Of a stretch of DNA of 64,000 nucleotides, positions 17,408 through 26,279 are shown piece after piece. Below the pieces are notes generated by a model. It did not search any database. It saw only the letters and a list, made by a program, of their open reading frames with translations, and had not been told where the DNA came from. Source of the DNA: Kribbella solani. GTDB taxonomy: Bacteria > Actinomycetota > Actinomycetes > Propionibacteriales > Kribbellaceae. Position numbers and translations under genes: made by a program. Location of the stretch: NCBI RefSeq assembly GCF_014205295.1, contig NZ_JACHNF010000001.1, positions 6,076,001 through 6,140,000 of the forward strand, given 5' to 3'. How positions within the stretch are numbered: the first letter of the stretch is position 1; every line of letters starts with the position of its first letter.

Positions 17408-18082
17408 GTGCACGAGCTGAGCAGCGAGGGTGACCCGCGTGGAGCGGACATGGTCGGGCCGAACGAGGTCGGAGTCGGCCCGTGGTCCGGCGACCGGCCG
17501 GACGACCCACGTCTCGATCCGGAACTGCTCGCGAACGGCGACCGGCGCAACGTCGTGGACAAATACCGGTACTGGAAGCTGGACGCGATCGTCGCGGACC
17601 TCGACCGGCAGCGGAACCCGTTCCACATCGCGATCGAGAACTGGCAGCACGATCTGAACATCGGCTCGGTCGTTCGGACCGCGAACGCGTTCCTGGCCGC
17701 CGAGGTACACATCGTCGGCAACCGGAAATGGAACCGGCGTGGCGCGATGGTCACCGACCGCTACCAGCATGTGCGCCATCATCCGACGCTGGCCGATCTC
17801 GCTGCCTATGCCGCGGATTCGGCGCTGCCGGTGATCGGGATCGACAACCTCCCCGGCTCGGTGCCTTTGGAGACGTACGACCTGCCGCGCGCCTGCGTGC
17901 TGTTGTTCGGTCAGGAAGGGCCTGGGCTGACGGACGAAGCGCATCAGATCTGTACGGCGGTGCTGTCGATCGCTCAGTTCGGTTCGACCCGCTCGATCAA
18001 CGCGAGCGCGGCGGCGGCGATCGCCATGCACGCCTGGATTCGCCGGCACACGTTCGACCAGCCGGCGAGCAGAAATTCTTGA
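17408..18082 (+). CDS. TrmH/SpoU-family RNA 2'-O-methyltransferase
   Basis: From GTG 17408 the product has 224 residues. It shows the SPOUT methyltransferase motifs: motif 1 NIGSVVRTANAFLA with the catalytic Arg, motif 2 CVLLFGQEGPGL and motif 3 STRSINASAAAAIAMHAW, which form the trefoil-knot SAM site. The substrate is tRNA or rRNA; the target cannot be read from sequence. The N-terminal 50 residues are a charged extension. It overlaps no neighbour and is read away from dedA. Confidence 0.92.
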   Translation: MHELSSEGDPRGADMVGPNEVGVGPWSGDRPDDPRLDPELLANGDRRNVVDKYRYWKLDAIVADLDRQRNPFHIAIENWQHDLNIGSVVRTANAFLAAEVHIVGNRKWNRRGAMVTDRYQHVRHHPTLADLAAYAADSALPVIGIDNLPGSVPLETYDLPRACVLLFGQEGPGLTDEAHQICTAVLSIAQFGSTRSINASAAAAIAMHAWIRRHTFDQPASRNS

Positions 18083-18183
18083 CGAGTTCGTAACCTTCGA
18101 CCGCGCGCCGCAGTTGTTCTTGACGACAGAAGTGAGGCCTTCTCGTCACGCTCTGAGGCGACGGGGAACATGGGGGTTTTGTC

Positions 18184-18372
18184 GTGAACGCTCTCTGGAA
18201 CGAACTGATCCATGAACTGGGCACCGTCCGCGCCCTGAGCGCTGCCGCCCTGGAAGCGCGGTCCGAAACGTCCCGGGTGGCCCTGCTGACCCTCCTGGAC
18301 GCGGAAACCGCCCAGATCTCCGAGATCCTGACCCAGATCCTCCACGAATCCCGAACAACCTCAGCCGCCTGA
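18184..18372 (+). CDS. Small hypothetical helical protein
   Basis: A 62-residue frame starting at GTG 18184 after a GGGGG tract encodes one amphipathic, Ala/Leu/Glu-rich protein (NALWNELIHELGTVRALSAA…) probably folding as two helices. No family is recognised. Codon third positions are GC-rich as in real genes here, and a hairpin follows the stop. It could be a small regulatory or structural protein. Confidence 0.5.
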   Translation: MNALWNELIHELGTVRALSAAALEARSETSRVALLTLLDAETAQISEILTQILHESRTTSAA

Positions 18373-18431
18373 CACCCACCCCGGGCCCCGCCGCCTTGGC
18401 CCGCAGGCCGCGAACCCCGCTGCTCCCCAGC

Positions 18432-18457
18432 GCCGCGATCCGGTGTGCGGATGCGGC
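18432..18457. terminator. Bidirectional hairpin between convergent genes
   Basis: GCCGC-g-ATCCG pairs with CGGAT-GCGGC around the loop GTGTG, with weaker pairing outside (18413-18476). It separates the small plus-strand ORF from the minus-strand VOC gene. There is no U-tract, as is common in high-GC bacteria. Confidence 0.6.
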
Positions 18458-18477
18458 GTGGGGCGTCAGCAGGGTTG

Positions 18478-18906
18478 TCAGTTCTGGGTGCCGGTGAGCT
18501 CGCCCAGGATTTCCAGGTAGTGCGGGTTGTTCATGACGCCGAGCAGGTTCCCGAACGGGTCGAGCAGCGCGGCTGTCCGGAAGCCGGTGTTCTCGCCTCG
18601 TTCGGTGATGTCCTCGTGCACGGTCGCGCCGAGCTCCACCAGGCGGGCAACGGTCGCCTCAAGGTCGTCCACGTGCCAGTACACGATCGAACCGGCCGGC
18701 GTGGACGTCACCTGATGGGTCGCGTACTTGGCGTCGATGATCCCCAGCTCGCACTGGAAGTCACCGAAGCGGAACTCCACGTACGCCGGCTCGTCGACGC
18801 TCGGCACCGCGTAGTACGCCTCGATCCCGAGGAACTTCTCGTACCAGGCCCGCGCCGCCTTCACGTCGGTGGCGTAGAAGCTGATCGTTGCGAGTCCTCG
18901 CAGCAT
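18478..18906 (-). CDS. VOC-superfamily (glyoxalase/bleomycin-resistance-like) protein
   Basis: This 142-residue protein has the paired beta-alpha-beta-beta-beta modules of the vicinal-oxygen-chelate fold. The first module starts LATISFYATDVKAARAWYEKFLG and the second has IVYWHVDDLEATVARLVELGA and AALLDPFGNLLGVMNNP. The DPFGN motif with a following metal-ligand region is typical. The specific reaction (dioxygenase, lyase or binding) is unknown. It follows the SIS gene on the same strand, but a 16-base-arm hairpin lies between, so it may be separately expressed. Confidence 0.88.
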   Translation of the reverse strand: MLRGLATISFYATDVKAARAWYEKFLGIEAYYAVPSVDEPAYVEFRFGDFQCELGIIDAKYATHQVTSTPAGSIVYWHVDDLEATVARLVELGATVHEDITERGENTGFRTAALLDPFGNLLGVMNNPHYLEILGELTGTQN

Positions 18907-18956
18907 GGTGGTGGTCCTTTCCTCGGGGGTTTCCCTTGTCGATGACCACCACCATT

Positions 18957-18993
18957 CCAGTCAAAGTGCTCACCAAATGAGCACTTTGACTGG
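18957..18993. terminator. Perfect 16-base-arm hairpin
   Basis: CCAGTCAAAGTGCTCA (18957-18972) and TGAGCACTTTGACTGG (18978-18993) are perfectly complementary around CCAAA. It sits 10 bases after the SIS stop and 51 bases before the VOC start on the same strand. It is probably the SIS terminator; its low GC and symmetry also allow an operator for the VOC gene. Confidence 0.75.
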
Positions 18994-19002
18994 AGAAGTT
19001 TT

Positions 19003-20061
19003 TCAGTCCGTCTGAGTGACCTTGCGCAGCCCGCGCGGCGCGTCCGGGTCCAGGCCGAGCTTGCGCGCCAGTGCCTCGATCGCACGCTGCGCCGGGATCA
19101 CCAGCGCCAGCGGCGCGAGGGTCTCGGGCAGGTCCGGGCCGGCCAGGTTCACGTCGCACCGGGACGCGAACGTCGGGTCGCCGCCGATGCCCAGGATCTT
19201 GCTGCCCTTCTCGCGCACGATCCCGGCCAGCTCGGTCATCCCCGGCAGCGCCGGACCTTCGCCCGCCGCGACCAGGATCGTCACCAGGTCCGAGTCCACG
19301 ACCGCGATCGGCCCGTGCTTCAAGTCGGCGTACGACAGGCCGCGGACCGGCTGCAGGCAGGTCTCCTCGAGCTTCAGCGCCACCTCGAGCGTCGTCCCGA
19401 AGGTCAGCCCGCGACCGCTCGCGAGTACGTCGTGCGCCCCGGCCAGCAGGTCCGCCGCCGCCTCGACCGAGCCGGACAGCATCTTCGCGGCCGCATCCGG
19501 CACCCGCGCGATGTCCGCGTCGAGCGTGCCCGGCCGCTGCGCCAGCGCGTCCACGGCGACCGTGATCGCCGCCAGCTGGGTCGTGTACGTCTTGGTCGCC
19601 GGCACGGCCAGCTCCTTGCCGGCCTGGGTGATCAACGCGACATCGGCCGTCGACGCCAGCGGGCTGTCGCCGTCGTTGGTGATGCCGACGATCGCGGCAC
19701 CGTTCCGCTTCGCCCACTCGGCCGTGTCGACGATCTCCTGGGTCGCGCCCGACTGGCTGACGGCGACGACCAGCGAGTTCGACAGGTCGAGGTTCGCGCC
19801 GTACAGGGTCGCCACCGACGGGGCGGCCAGGGACGCCTGCCGGCCGGCGTGGATCTCGGTCAGATAGCGGCCGTACACACCCGCGTTGTCGGACGATCCG
19901 CGCGCCACGAAGATGACGTGCCGGCGCCCGGCGGCCAGCCGGGTGATGTCGTGCCGGAGCGGCAGGACATGCTCGAACGTGGCCGCCAGCGCGGCCGGCT
20001 GCTCGGCAATCTCGCGCGCCATCTGGGTTTCCTGGGCGGGGACAGACACCACTACGATCAC
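19003..20061 (-). CDS. SIS-domain sugar-phosphate isomerase/deaminase (GlmS-C/NagB-II type)
   Basis: The product is 352 residues from GTG 20061; a GTG at 20049 giving a VSVPAQETQMAREIAEQP start is at least as likely. It has two SIS domains: FVARGSSDNAGVYGRYLTE and VVAVSQSGATQEIVDTAE in the first, and the second with GRGLTFGTTLEVALKLEETC and YADLKHGPIA. It lacks the glutaminase domain of full GlmS, so it is the stand-alone type that deaminates or isomerises amino-sugar phosphates. The divergent HutC-type GntR regulator is the usual partner for amino-sugar use. Confidence 0.9.
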   Translation of the reverse strand: MIVVVSVPAQETQMAREIAEQPAALAATFEHVLPLRHDITRLAAGRRHVIFVARGSSDNAGVYGRYLTEIHAGRQASLAAPSVATLYGANLDLSNSLVVAVSQSGATQEIVDTAEWAKRNGAAIVGITNDGDSPLASTADVALITQAGKELAVPATKTYTTQLAAITVAVDALAQRPGTLDADIARVPDAAAKMLSGSVEAAADLLAGAHDVLASGRGLTFGTTLEVALKLEETCLQPVRGLSYADLKHGPIAVVDSDLVTILVAAGEGPALPGMTELAGIVREKGSKILGIGGDPTFASRCDVNLAGPDLPETLAPLALVIPAQRAIEALARKLGLDPDAPRGLRKVTQTD

Positions 20062-20087
20062 TGGTCCTATCTGGTCTTAACAGGTAT
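20060..20087. promoter_or_regulatory. Candidate GntR/DasR-like operator
   Basis: Between the divergent SIS and GntR genes, CTGGTC occurs at 20061 and again at 20071, followed by TTAACAGG. The TGGTC half-site resembles DasR-type sites, but the arrangement here is direct rather than a clean palindrome. Inference. Confidence 0.4.
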
Positions 20088-20161
20088 GCTGCCGACGATA
20101 GCAGTGAGCGGCGTCCCGGGGCACCCCCGAGGCCCGCCCAGGTCTGGAGGATCGAGATTCC

Positions 20162-20881
20162 ATGGTGGCAACCAAGCGGGCCCAGGTCCGATCGGTGCTG
20201 GAACGGCTGATCGATGTCGAGCTGCATCCCGGCGATCCGATCCCGTCCGAGCGGGCCCTGGTGGACAAGCTGAACGTCTCCCGGGTGACGGTCCGGCAGG
20301 CGATCAGCGACCTGGTCGAGTCCGGCGCGCTGGAGCGGGTACACGGCAAGGGGACCTTCGTCACCGGTCCGCAGGTCGACTCGCAGCTGCACCTGACCTC
20401 GTTCTCCCGGGAGATGCGGGCCCGCGGGCTCGAGCCGGGGACCGTGGTGCTGTCGGCCAGCGAGATCGAGGCCTCCGACGAGACCGCGAAGGGCCTGCGG
20501 GTCGCGAAGGGCACCAAGGTGATCCGGGTCGAACGGCTCCGGACCGCCGACGCGTCGCCGATGGCCTACGAGGTCGGCTACTACCCGTCCGCGCTCTTCC
20601 CCGGCCTGCTCGGCCGTGAGCTCGGCACCCTGTACGACGTCTTCGCGAGTGAGTACGACGTCGTCGTCACCTCCGGCGAACAGACCGTCCGGGCGGACAA
20701 CGCCGACGGTCATGTCGCCCGGGTGCTCGGCGTGGCCAGGCGGGCACCCCTGCTGGTCCTCGAGCGCACCACCTTCGCCGGCCGCAAGGTCGTCGAACTG
20801 TCCTGGTCGGCCTACCGGGCCGACCGCTACCGGCTGCACATGGCCCTGACCCCCCGCGGCCCGCGATCCGGGTCCGCCTGA
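20162..20881 (+). CDS. GntR-family regulator, HutC/DasR subfamily
   Basis: This 239-residue regulator has a GntR winged helix (about residues 5-70; PSERALVDKLNVSRVTVRQAI is the recognition region and HGKGTFVT the wing) and a UTRA ligand-binding domain (about 85-230). HutC-type regulators with UTRA often bind phosphorylated amino sugars. It is divergent from the SIS-domain gene, the likely target. The ATG at 20162 has GGAG-containing sequence upstream (GGTCTGGAGGATCGAGATTCC). Confidence 0.92.
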   Translation: MVATKRAQVRSVLERLIDVELHPGDPIPSERALVDKLNVSRVTVRQAISDLVESGALERVHGKGTFVTGPQVDSQLHLTSFSREMRARGLEPGTVVLSASEIEASDETAKGLRVAKGTKVIRVERLRTADASPMAYEVGYYPSALFPGLLGRELGTLYDVFASEYDVVVTSGEQTVRADNADGHVARVLGVARRAPLLVLERTTFAGRKVVELSWSAYRADRYRLHMALTPRGPRSGSA

Positions 20882-20940
20882 CCGAACCAGCAACAACCGA
20901 ACCAGCAACAACCGAACCAGCAACAACCGCACCAGCGGCG
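20881..20940. repeat. 15-base tandem repeat after the GntR gene
   Basis: ACCGAACCAGCAACA is repeated three times exactly (20881-20925), with a degenerate fourth copy to 20940. The array begins at the last base of the stop codon. The rest of the 279-base gap before the aldolase gene holds no visible gene. Confidence 0.85.
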
Positions 20941-21160
20941 GCAGAACGTGCAGGGCCAGACTCGATGGCGTCCGTCCCGGGTGGACATCCGGACGCCGGC
21001 AACTGGATCGGTCCTGTTCATCAACTGGTCTGCATCCCGACCGAAAGCTCCCCGGCCACCGGGCCGGCTCGGCGGGTGGGCCGCCGGTCACGACGAAGTG
21101 CCCGGCGGCGATACTGGAGCCGAACCCACAAGAACTGTGTTGTGAGGAGTACCGCGAGAC

Positions 21161-22186
<1,026 letters not shown>

Positions 22187-22229
22187 CCACCCGGGAGCTG
22201 GCAATGCCGTATTGCTGAACGTTCTTGGG

Positions 22230-22281
22230 CTGCAGACCCGGCGGTTGACCAGTGAGATGGTCAGCCACCGGGTATCTGCAG
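22230..22281. terminator. Large bidirectional hairpin after fbaA
   Basis: The 15-base arms 22237-22251 and 22258-22272 pair with one mismatch and one wobble around GTGAGA. Outside them CTGCAGA (22230) pairs with TCTGCAG (22275). It lies between convergent fbaA and the PIN gene and can terminate both. Confidence 0.75.
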
Positions 22282-22311
22282 TGAAGCGAAAGCTCCCAAA
22301 GAGTTCGGACT

Positions 22312-22674
22312 TCAGACAACCAGGCGAACACTCTGGTCTCTGAGCTGGCCGACCAGGAAGTTGTCTGCGCCGGCCAGGAAGGTCGACACCGCCGTTTGCG
22401 TGTATTGTGGAGTTTGGTTGGCCCATGCTGCGAGCTTCTGGAGCTCGACCAGAGCCACCGCGTCCACCGGTCTGAAGAACGATCGGGGTAGCGCCTTGAC
22501 CCAGTCAGCGAGTTCGTCAGCGCCGTCCATCAGTTCGTCGCGCACAGCGTCAACGGAGCACACGACCCCAGCGGCATGCGCCGTGTGCAGCCAACTCCAG
22601 AACCCTGGGGCGAAATCCATCCCATAGTGGGCGTTCTTGGCGCTGATGAACACGTTGGCGTCGAGAACGTACAT
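22312..22674 (-). CDS. PIN-like DUF4411 protein, shortened C-terminus
   Basis: This 120-residue protein starts MYVLDANVFISAKN with the first PIN acidic residue (Asp5), then Glu47 (VRDELMDG) and Asp104 (AGADNFLVGQL). The YGMDFAPGFWSWL segment is typical of DUF4411 proteins, predicted PIN-fold ribonucleases. As I recall the family, members run to about 150-170 residues and continue past the VV strand with a further acidic residue and a terminal helix; here the stop falls right after RLVV. Neither other frame restores the missing part. The ATG overlaps the ImmA/IrrE stop (TGATG), so the two are one operon, a known COG2856-PIN toxin-antitoxin arrangement. Activity is doubtful because of the shortening. 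Confidence 0.8.
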   Translation of the reverse strand: MYVLDANVFISAKNAHYGMDFAPGFWSWLHTAHAAGVVCSVDAVRDELMDGADELADWVKALPRSFFRPVDAVALVELQKLAAWANQTPQYTQTAVSTFLAGADNFLVGQLRDQSVRLVV

Positions 22675-23846
22675 CAGGCAACCCCAAGCTCTTCGCCGAA
22701 AGCCTGGAAGGTGGCTGGCTTACGCACGCCCAGCAGTTGAAATGCAAGGCGGTGCAGTGTTTGGCCCTCCGGAGTGTCCGAGATCAGCGCCGTCGCGAAC
22801 CGGCGGCTGACCCTGAGCGGCTGAGTGTTGTGGTAGTTGCCTCCGCTGCCGGCGTTGTTCTCGGCCAACTCGAGGACACGCGTCAGCTCGTCGACGTAGG
22901 CGCTTTGGTAGTCATCCCAGTCGAAGGCTCCGGTATCGAAGAGTCTTCGCAGCACAACCAGCGTGCTGACTTTGAACTGCCGGGCCAAGCGATCCAGGTC
23001 ATCGGTCAACGTCGGCCCGGAGAGTTCTGCTGGGACTAGTTCCGTCGGAACGAGGAATTCCGCGGCGACTCGGTTGCACCAGCGCTCCAGCGCTCGCCGG
23101 TCTTCAGTTCCGGCCTGTTCGTCCAGCGATCCGAGCTCTGGCTTGTCGACACCGGGCCGGCCTGCCCAGACATGGGCCAGTTCATGGGCCATCGTGAAGA
23201 TCTGCGCGGCCTTGGTGTCAGCGCCGTTGATGAAGATCAGCGGGGCCCGGTCATCGATCAACGTGAACCCACGAAACTCCTTGGGGTCCAGCAGCCGGTG
23301 GGTGTTGCTTCCCACGATGCCACTGACCATGACCATGGCGCCGTTGTCCTCGACGAGATCGATCAAGCTTCGCAGCGCGTCCGACCACGTTCTGTACTGC
23401 TGGCGAGCCTGATAGGTGAAGCCGAGGGTCTCACGCATGGTGTTGGCGACGCTCGCCGGCGGATCGGTCGGGCGAGCACTGCCGACGAACGGGACGGGAT
23501 CAAGGTCATGACGAGCCGCGAATCCGGCATACCACTCCTGCCGCTGTTCACAGAGGTAGATCGTGTCGAGGAGATTCGGACTCGGCTCGGCAACGGCAGT
23601 ATTTCTGACCGTCCGGAAGTCAGGTATCGGGAGATCCTCGGCGGGCGGTCGCTCCATCAGCAGGTAGCCGACGGGCGTGTAGGTCGCGCGGGCGAATTTC
23701 TCCAGTTGCCTGACCGTTGGCCTGCCATCACCACTCATCCAGGCATCGAACTGGGGGACGGCTCTCGCTATCTCCTCCACGCCTCGGCGGGAGCGATCAA
23801 CGGCCCATTGCAGCAACTCTGGCGAGACGTCCAAGCGAAGAACCAT
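22674..23846 (-). CDS. ImmA/IrrE-family metalloprotease-like regulator (COG2856)
   Basis: Product of 390 residues from the ATG at 23846, which has AAAGGAG ten bases upstream; the longer frame has no site. The N-terminal 75 residues form an XRE-like DNA-binding part (VEEIARAVPQFDAWMSG), and the centre holds the zinc motif HELAH at 221-225 (TMAHELAHVWAG). Such proteins cleave repressors or act as antitoxins for linked PIN proteins. Base composition is visibly lower in GC than in flanking genes, suggesting horizontal transfer of the module. Confidence 0.88.
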   Translation of the reverse strand: MVLRLDVSPELLQWAVDRSRRGVEEIARAVPQFDAWMSGDGRPTVRQLEKFARATYTPVGYLLMERPPAEDLPIPDFRTVRNTAVAEPSPNLLDTIYLCEQRQEWYAGFAARHDLDPVPFVGSARPTDPPASVANTMRETLGFTYQARQQYRTWSDALRSLIDLVEDNGAMVMVSGIVGSNTHRLLDPKEFRGFTLIDDRAPLIFINGADTKAAQIFTMAHELAHVWAGRPGVDKPELGSLDEQAGTEDRRALERWCNRVAAEFLVPTELVPAELSGPTLTDDLDRLARQFKVSTLVVLRRLFDTGAFDWDDYQSAYVDELTRVLELAENNAGSGGNYHNTQPLRVSRRFATALISDTPEGQTLHRLAFQLLGVRKPATFQAFGEELGVA

Positions 23847-23970
23847 CAGGCCAGTACTCCTTTCCGGGGCGTCGTGACCGACAGTACCGGAGGGGCTCCC
23901 TCCGGTGGCGAGTTCAGGTATCCGATCGCGGCTTGTCCGCATGCCCGTTCACGGGTCGTATTCCACGCCT

Positions 23971-24945
23971 TCATGACTGGACCTGGGCGAAGTTGAAGTG
24001 GCGGATGCCGGTTCGGCGGGCGGCTCGGGTGAAGGTGGTGCGGACTCGGTCGACGACGAGGGGTGGGTCGTTGAGGTCGGTCCAGGAGATCCAGCAGTAC
24101 TCGACAGGTTGCGGTCCATCGGGGTCTGCGGCCAAGGGTTCGGGGAGTGGTTCTTCGGCGGAGGGCTCGAATTCCTCGCACCAGAAGGGGAAACGCGGCT
24201 CGAACTCGACGACGGTGCGCTCGTCGGGGAACCACAGCGCGGCGGTGGACAGGTCGGGGTCAGGGGCTTCGGGCTCGGGAGGTGGGGACAGGCTGGGGGT
24301 TGGCAGGCCGGCCGTGCTGAGGATCAGGCGGAGGCGGGTCTCGGCGATCGAGGACGCTCCGGTGAGGTGGCCGAAGACGGCGTGCGCGCGTTTGGTGCCG
24401 TGGTCGAGCAGCGTGACGGCATGTCTGAGTGTGCGGGTGGTGACGAGGCCGGTGTGCAGCGCGGCATCAGCGAGCACGACCGCTGGTACGGGTGGTGCGG
24501 TCGCGGCCACCTCGGCGACCGCGCGGGCGGGTGAGGCCATCCGCAATCTGTTCCAGAGTTGGAAGCCTGGCCCCACGGGATCGCGAATGTGACGGTGGAC
24601 GCCGCGTAGTCGCCCCGAACGTCCGTCGGCGCCGGTGACATGGACGCGGGTCAGGTCGAGACCCCAAAGCGGCAGCGCATGCAGGGCCGCCGCGGACTGG
24701 TGACTGGCGTAGACACCAGGCCCGCCGGCCCGAAGCACCTGGTACACCCTGCGCAGATAGAGCATTTCGTCGGTGATCAACATCAGCGACCGATGCGCCG
24801 CGTACGTCCCGCGACGAATCCGCCGCCAGCACCCGGAGGCGAGCAGAGCGTCGATGTCGGCGTCGGCATAACCACAGGCCCGCGCGTCGGCCCGGGTGAA
24901 CACGCCACCCCGAATCGACGCCATCACAGCAAGTTGAGGATTCAT
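23971..24945 (-). CDS. AbiEi-type antitoxin-like / DUF559-like protein
   Basis: This 324-residue protein begins with a winged-helix AbiEi N-terminal-type domain (MASIRGGVFTRADARACGYADADIDALLASGCWRRIRRGTY), common in actinobacteria. The middle has the VYASHQSAAALHALPLWG and LRMASPARAVAEVAATA patterns. The C-terminal half resembles the DUF559 nuclease-like region (SSIAETRLRLIL…VVEFEPRF) with a Pro/Glu-rich insert. No AbiEii nucleotidyltransferase toxin lies next to it, so a toxin-antitoxin role is not supported here. Confidence 0.75.
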   Translation of the reverse strand: MNPQLAVMASIRGGVFTRADARACGYADADIDALLASGCWRRIRRGTYAAHRSLMLITDEMLYLRRVYQVLRAGGPGVYASHQSAAALHALPLWGLDLTRVHVTGADGRSGRLRGVHRHIRDPVGPGFQLWNRLRMASPARAVAEVAATAPPVPAVVLADAALHTGLVTTRTLRHAVTLLDHGTKRAHAVFGHLTGASSIAETRLRLILSTAGLPTPSLSPPPEPEAPDPDLSTAALWFPDERTVVEFEPRFPFWCEEFEPSAEEPLPEPLAADPDGPQPVEYCWISWTDLNDPPLVVDRVRTTFTRAARRTGIRHFNFAQVQS

Positions 24946-25103
24946 GCCCTAGAACCTGCCGCGATCACCCCACCCGCGAACCAACGACTTCCCAGCCTGT
25001 GGACAACTCAGACCGCCCCACCCGCGCGGCTCGGCCTGGCCGGCGCGATCGGCAGGACCGGACGGATTCCGGGCATAAAAGTTCCGGGTATAAAAAAGGC
25101 CCG

Positions 25104-25553
25104 TCATGTGGTTATGACGAGCTCGGCGCGGGTTGGTACCCAGGGTTGCCAGAGGAGGGGCATGTCGGCCTCGGACGGGGTGCGGTTGCCTTTCCGCTCA
25201 TTGCAGGCGGCATGGGCGGCCACGGCATTCAGCCACTCGGTGCGGCCGCCCCTGGATCTCGGTTGGACGTGATCCATGGTGTCGGCGTTCTCCAGGCCGC
25301 AGTACGCGCAGCGGAACTTGTCGCGGCGCAGCACCCCGTGTTTGGAGTACTTCATCCGGCCGGCCGCATACCGCCAGTGGGTGACTACATACCGCACCAG
25401 GCGGAGCACTCGCGGCACCGGGAACGGGCCGATCGTTCGCTCTCCGTGCGCCTCTTCCACCACCGCGACCTCGCGTACCAGCATCCGGATGGCGTGCTGG
25501 ATCGATACGGTGTGCAGCGGTTCGTACGACGCGTTCAGGACGATGACGCTCAT
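25104..25553 (-). CDS. HNH endonuclease
   Basis: This 149-residue protein begins MSVIVLNASYEPLHTVSIQHA, with GGAAGGAGG just before the ATG at 25553. The HNH module occupies residues 85-130: RCAYCG gives the first Cys pair, DHVQPRSRGG the D/H-H metal site, and NAVAAHAACNERKGN the final Asn and Cys. This type is widespread and highly conserved in actinobacteria as a chromosomal gene, so it need not be a homing enzyme. The 3' flank (25080-25100) is AT-rich with TTCCGGGYATAAAA repeated. Confidence 0.92.
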   Translation of the reverse strand: MSVIVLNASYEPLHTVSIQHAIRMLVREVAVVEEAHGERTIGPFPVPRVLRLVRYVVTHWRYAAGRMKYSKHGVLRRDKFRCAYCGLENADTMDHVQPRSRGGRTEWLNAVAAHAACNERKGNRTPSEADMPLLWQPWVPTRAELVITT

Positions 25554-25696
25554 CCGGTGCCTCCTTCCGGCCGTAGCTGGGAACCACGGCGGTTGACGCA
25601 GGGTCTCAAGCATCCGTGGCCGGTGGGTGAACGGTCAACGGATTTCGTCAGACGGTCACGTGCCGCAACGGCTGCGTGATCGGCGAAGATGTGCTT

Positions 25697-26104
25697 ATGG
25701 AATTGAACAATCTGCTCTCCGGCCCACCCGAGACACTACTACCGGTCGACCCGGCCGCGGCGGAACTCGCCGACGGGGCCGCTCCGGCCGACGTCGCCGC
25801 GAAGCATCCGACGTCCTCCCTGGCCTGGGCGGTGCTGGCCGAAGGCGCGCTCGCGGACGGCCGCACGATCGAGGCGTACGCGTTCGCGCGGACCGGTTAT
25901 CACCGGGCCCTGGACCTGCTCCGGCGGAACGGCTGGAAGGGGCACGGACCGGTGCCGTGGGAGCACGAGCCGAACCGTGGGTTCCTGCGCGCGCTGGCGG
26001 CGCTGGGCAAGGCGGCCGCGCTGATCGAGGAGAAGGACGAGGCCGAGAGGTGCGTCACGTTCCTGCGCGACTCCTCCCCGGCTGCCGCCGACGCCCTCAG
26101 CTGA
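25697..26104 (+). CDS. DUF3151-family protein
   Basis: The 135-residue product starts MELNNLLSGPPETLLP; a GTG at 25676 would add seven residues. It shows the DUF3151 pattern of TPR-like helices: AAKHPTSSLAWAVLAEGAL, EAYAFARTGYHRALDLLRRNGWKG, VPWEHEPNRGFLRAL and a Cys-containing last helix (EAERCVTFLRDS). The family is conserved in actinobacteria, often near fructose-bisphosphate aldolase as here, with unknown function. A long perfect hairpin follows. Confidence 0.88.
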   Translation: MELNNLLSGPPETLLPVDPAAAELADGAAPADVAAKHPTSSLAWAVLAEGALADGRTIEAYAFARTGYHRALDLLRRNGWKGHGPVPWEHEPNRGFLRALAALGKAAALIEEKDEAERCVTFLRDSSPAAADALS

Positions 26105-26184
26105 CCACCCGCCCGAAGCGCCGCCCCGCGAAGTGTCTGCCCGCCCGAAGCGACGCCCCGGTGGGCGCCGGACCCGGGCGCTGG

Positions 26185-26223
26185 GGCTGATCACCTGAGG
26201 GCACGACCCCCAGGTGATCAGCC
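26185..26223. terminator. Perfect 13-base-arm bidirectional hairpin
   Basis: GGCTGATCACCTG (26185-26197) and CAGGTGATCAGCC (26211-26223) are exact inverted repeats between the convergent DUF3151 and heparinase-like genes. The flank holds two copies of CCGCCCGAAGCGMCGCCCCG. Confidence 0.8.
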
Positions 26224-26279
26224 AGCCGCGCGGCCGGGGTTCAGCCGGGCGGACGGGAACGAAGTCCTTGCGGAACAGG

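Noticed and set aside
20881-20940. CRISPR-like array
   Set aside because: The repeats are contiguous 15-mers without unique spacers and there are no cas genes.
23971-24945. Complete AbiE toxin-antitoxin system
   Set aside because: Only an AbiEi-like domain is present; no AbiEii nucleotidyltransferase gene is adjacent.
25104-25553. HNH gene as a homing endonuclease or mobile intron part
   Set aside because: There is no intron, intein or split host gene around it, and it has its own ribosome site.
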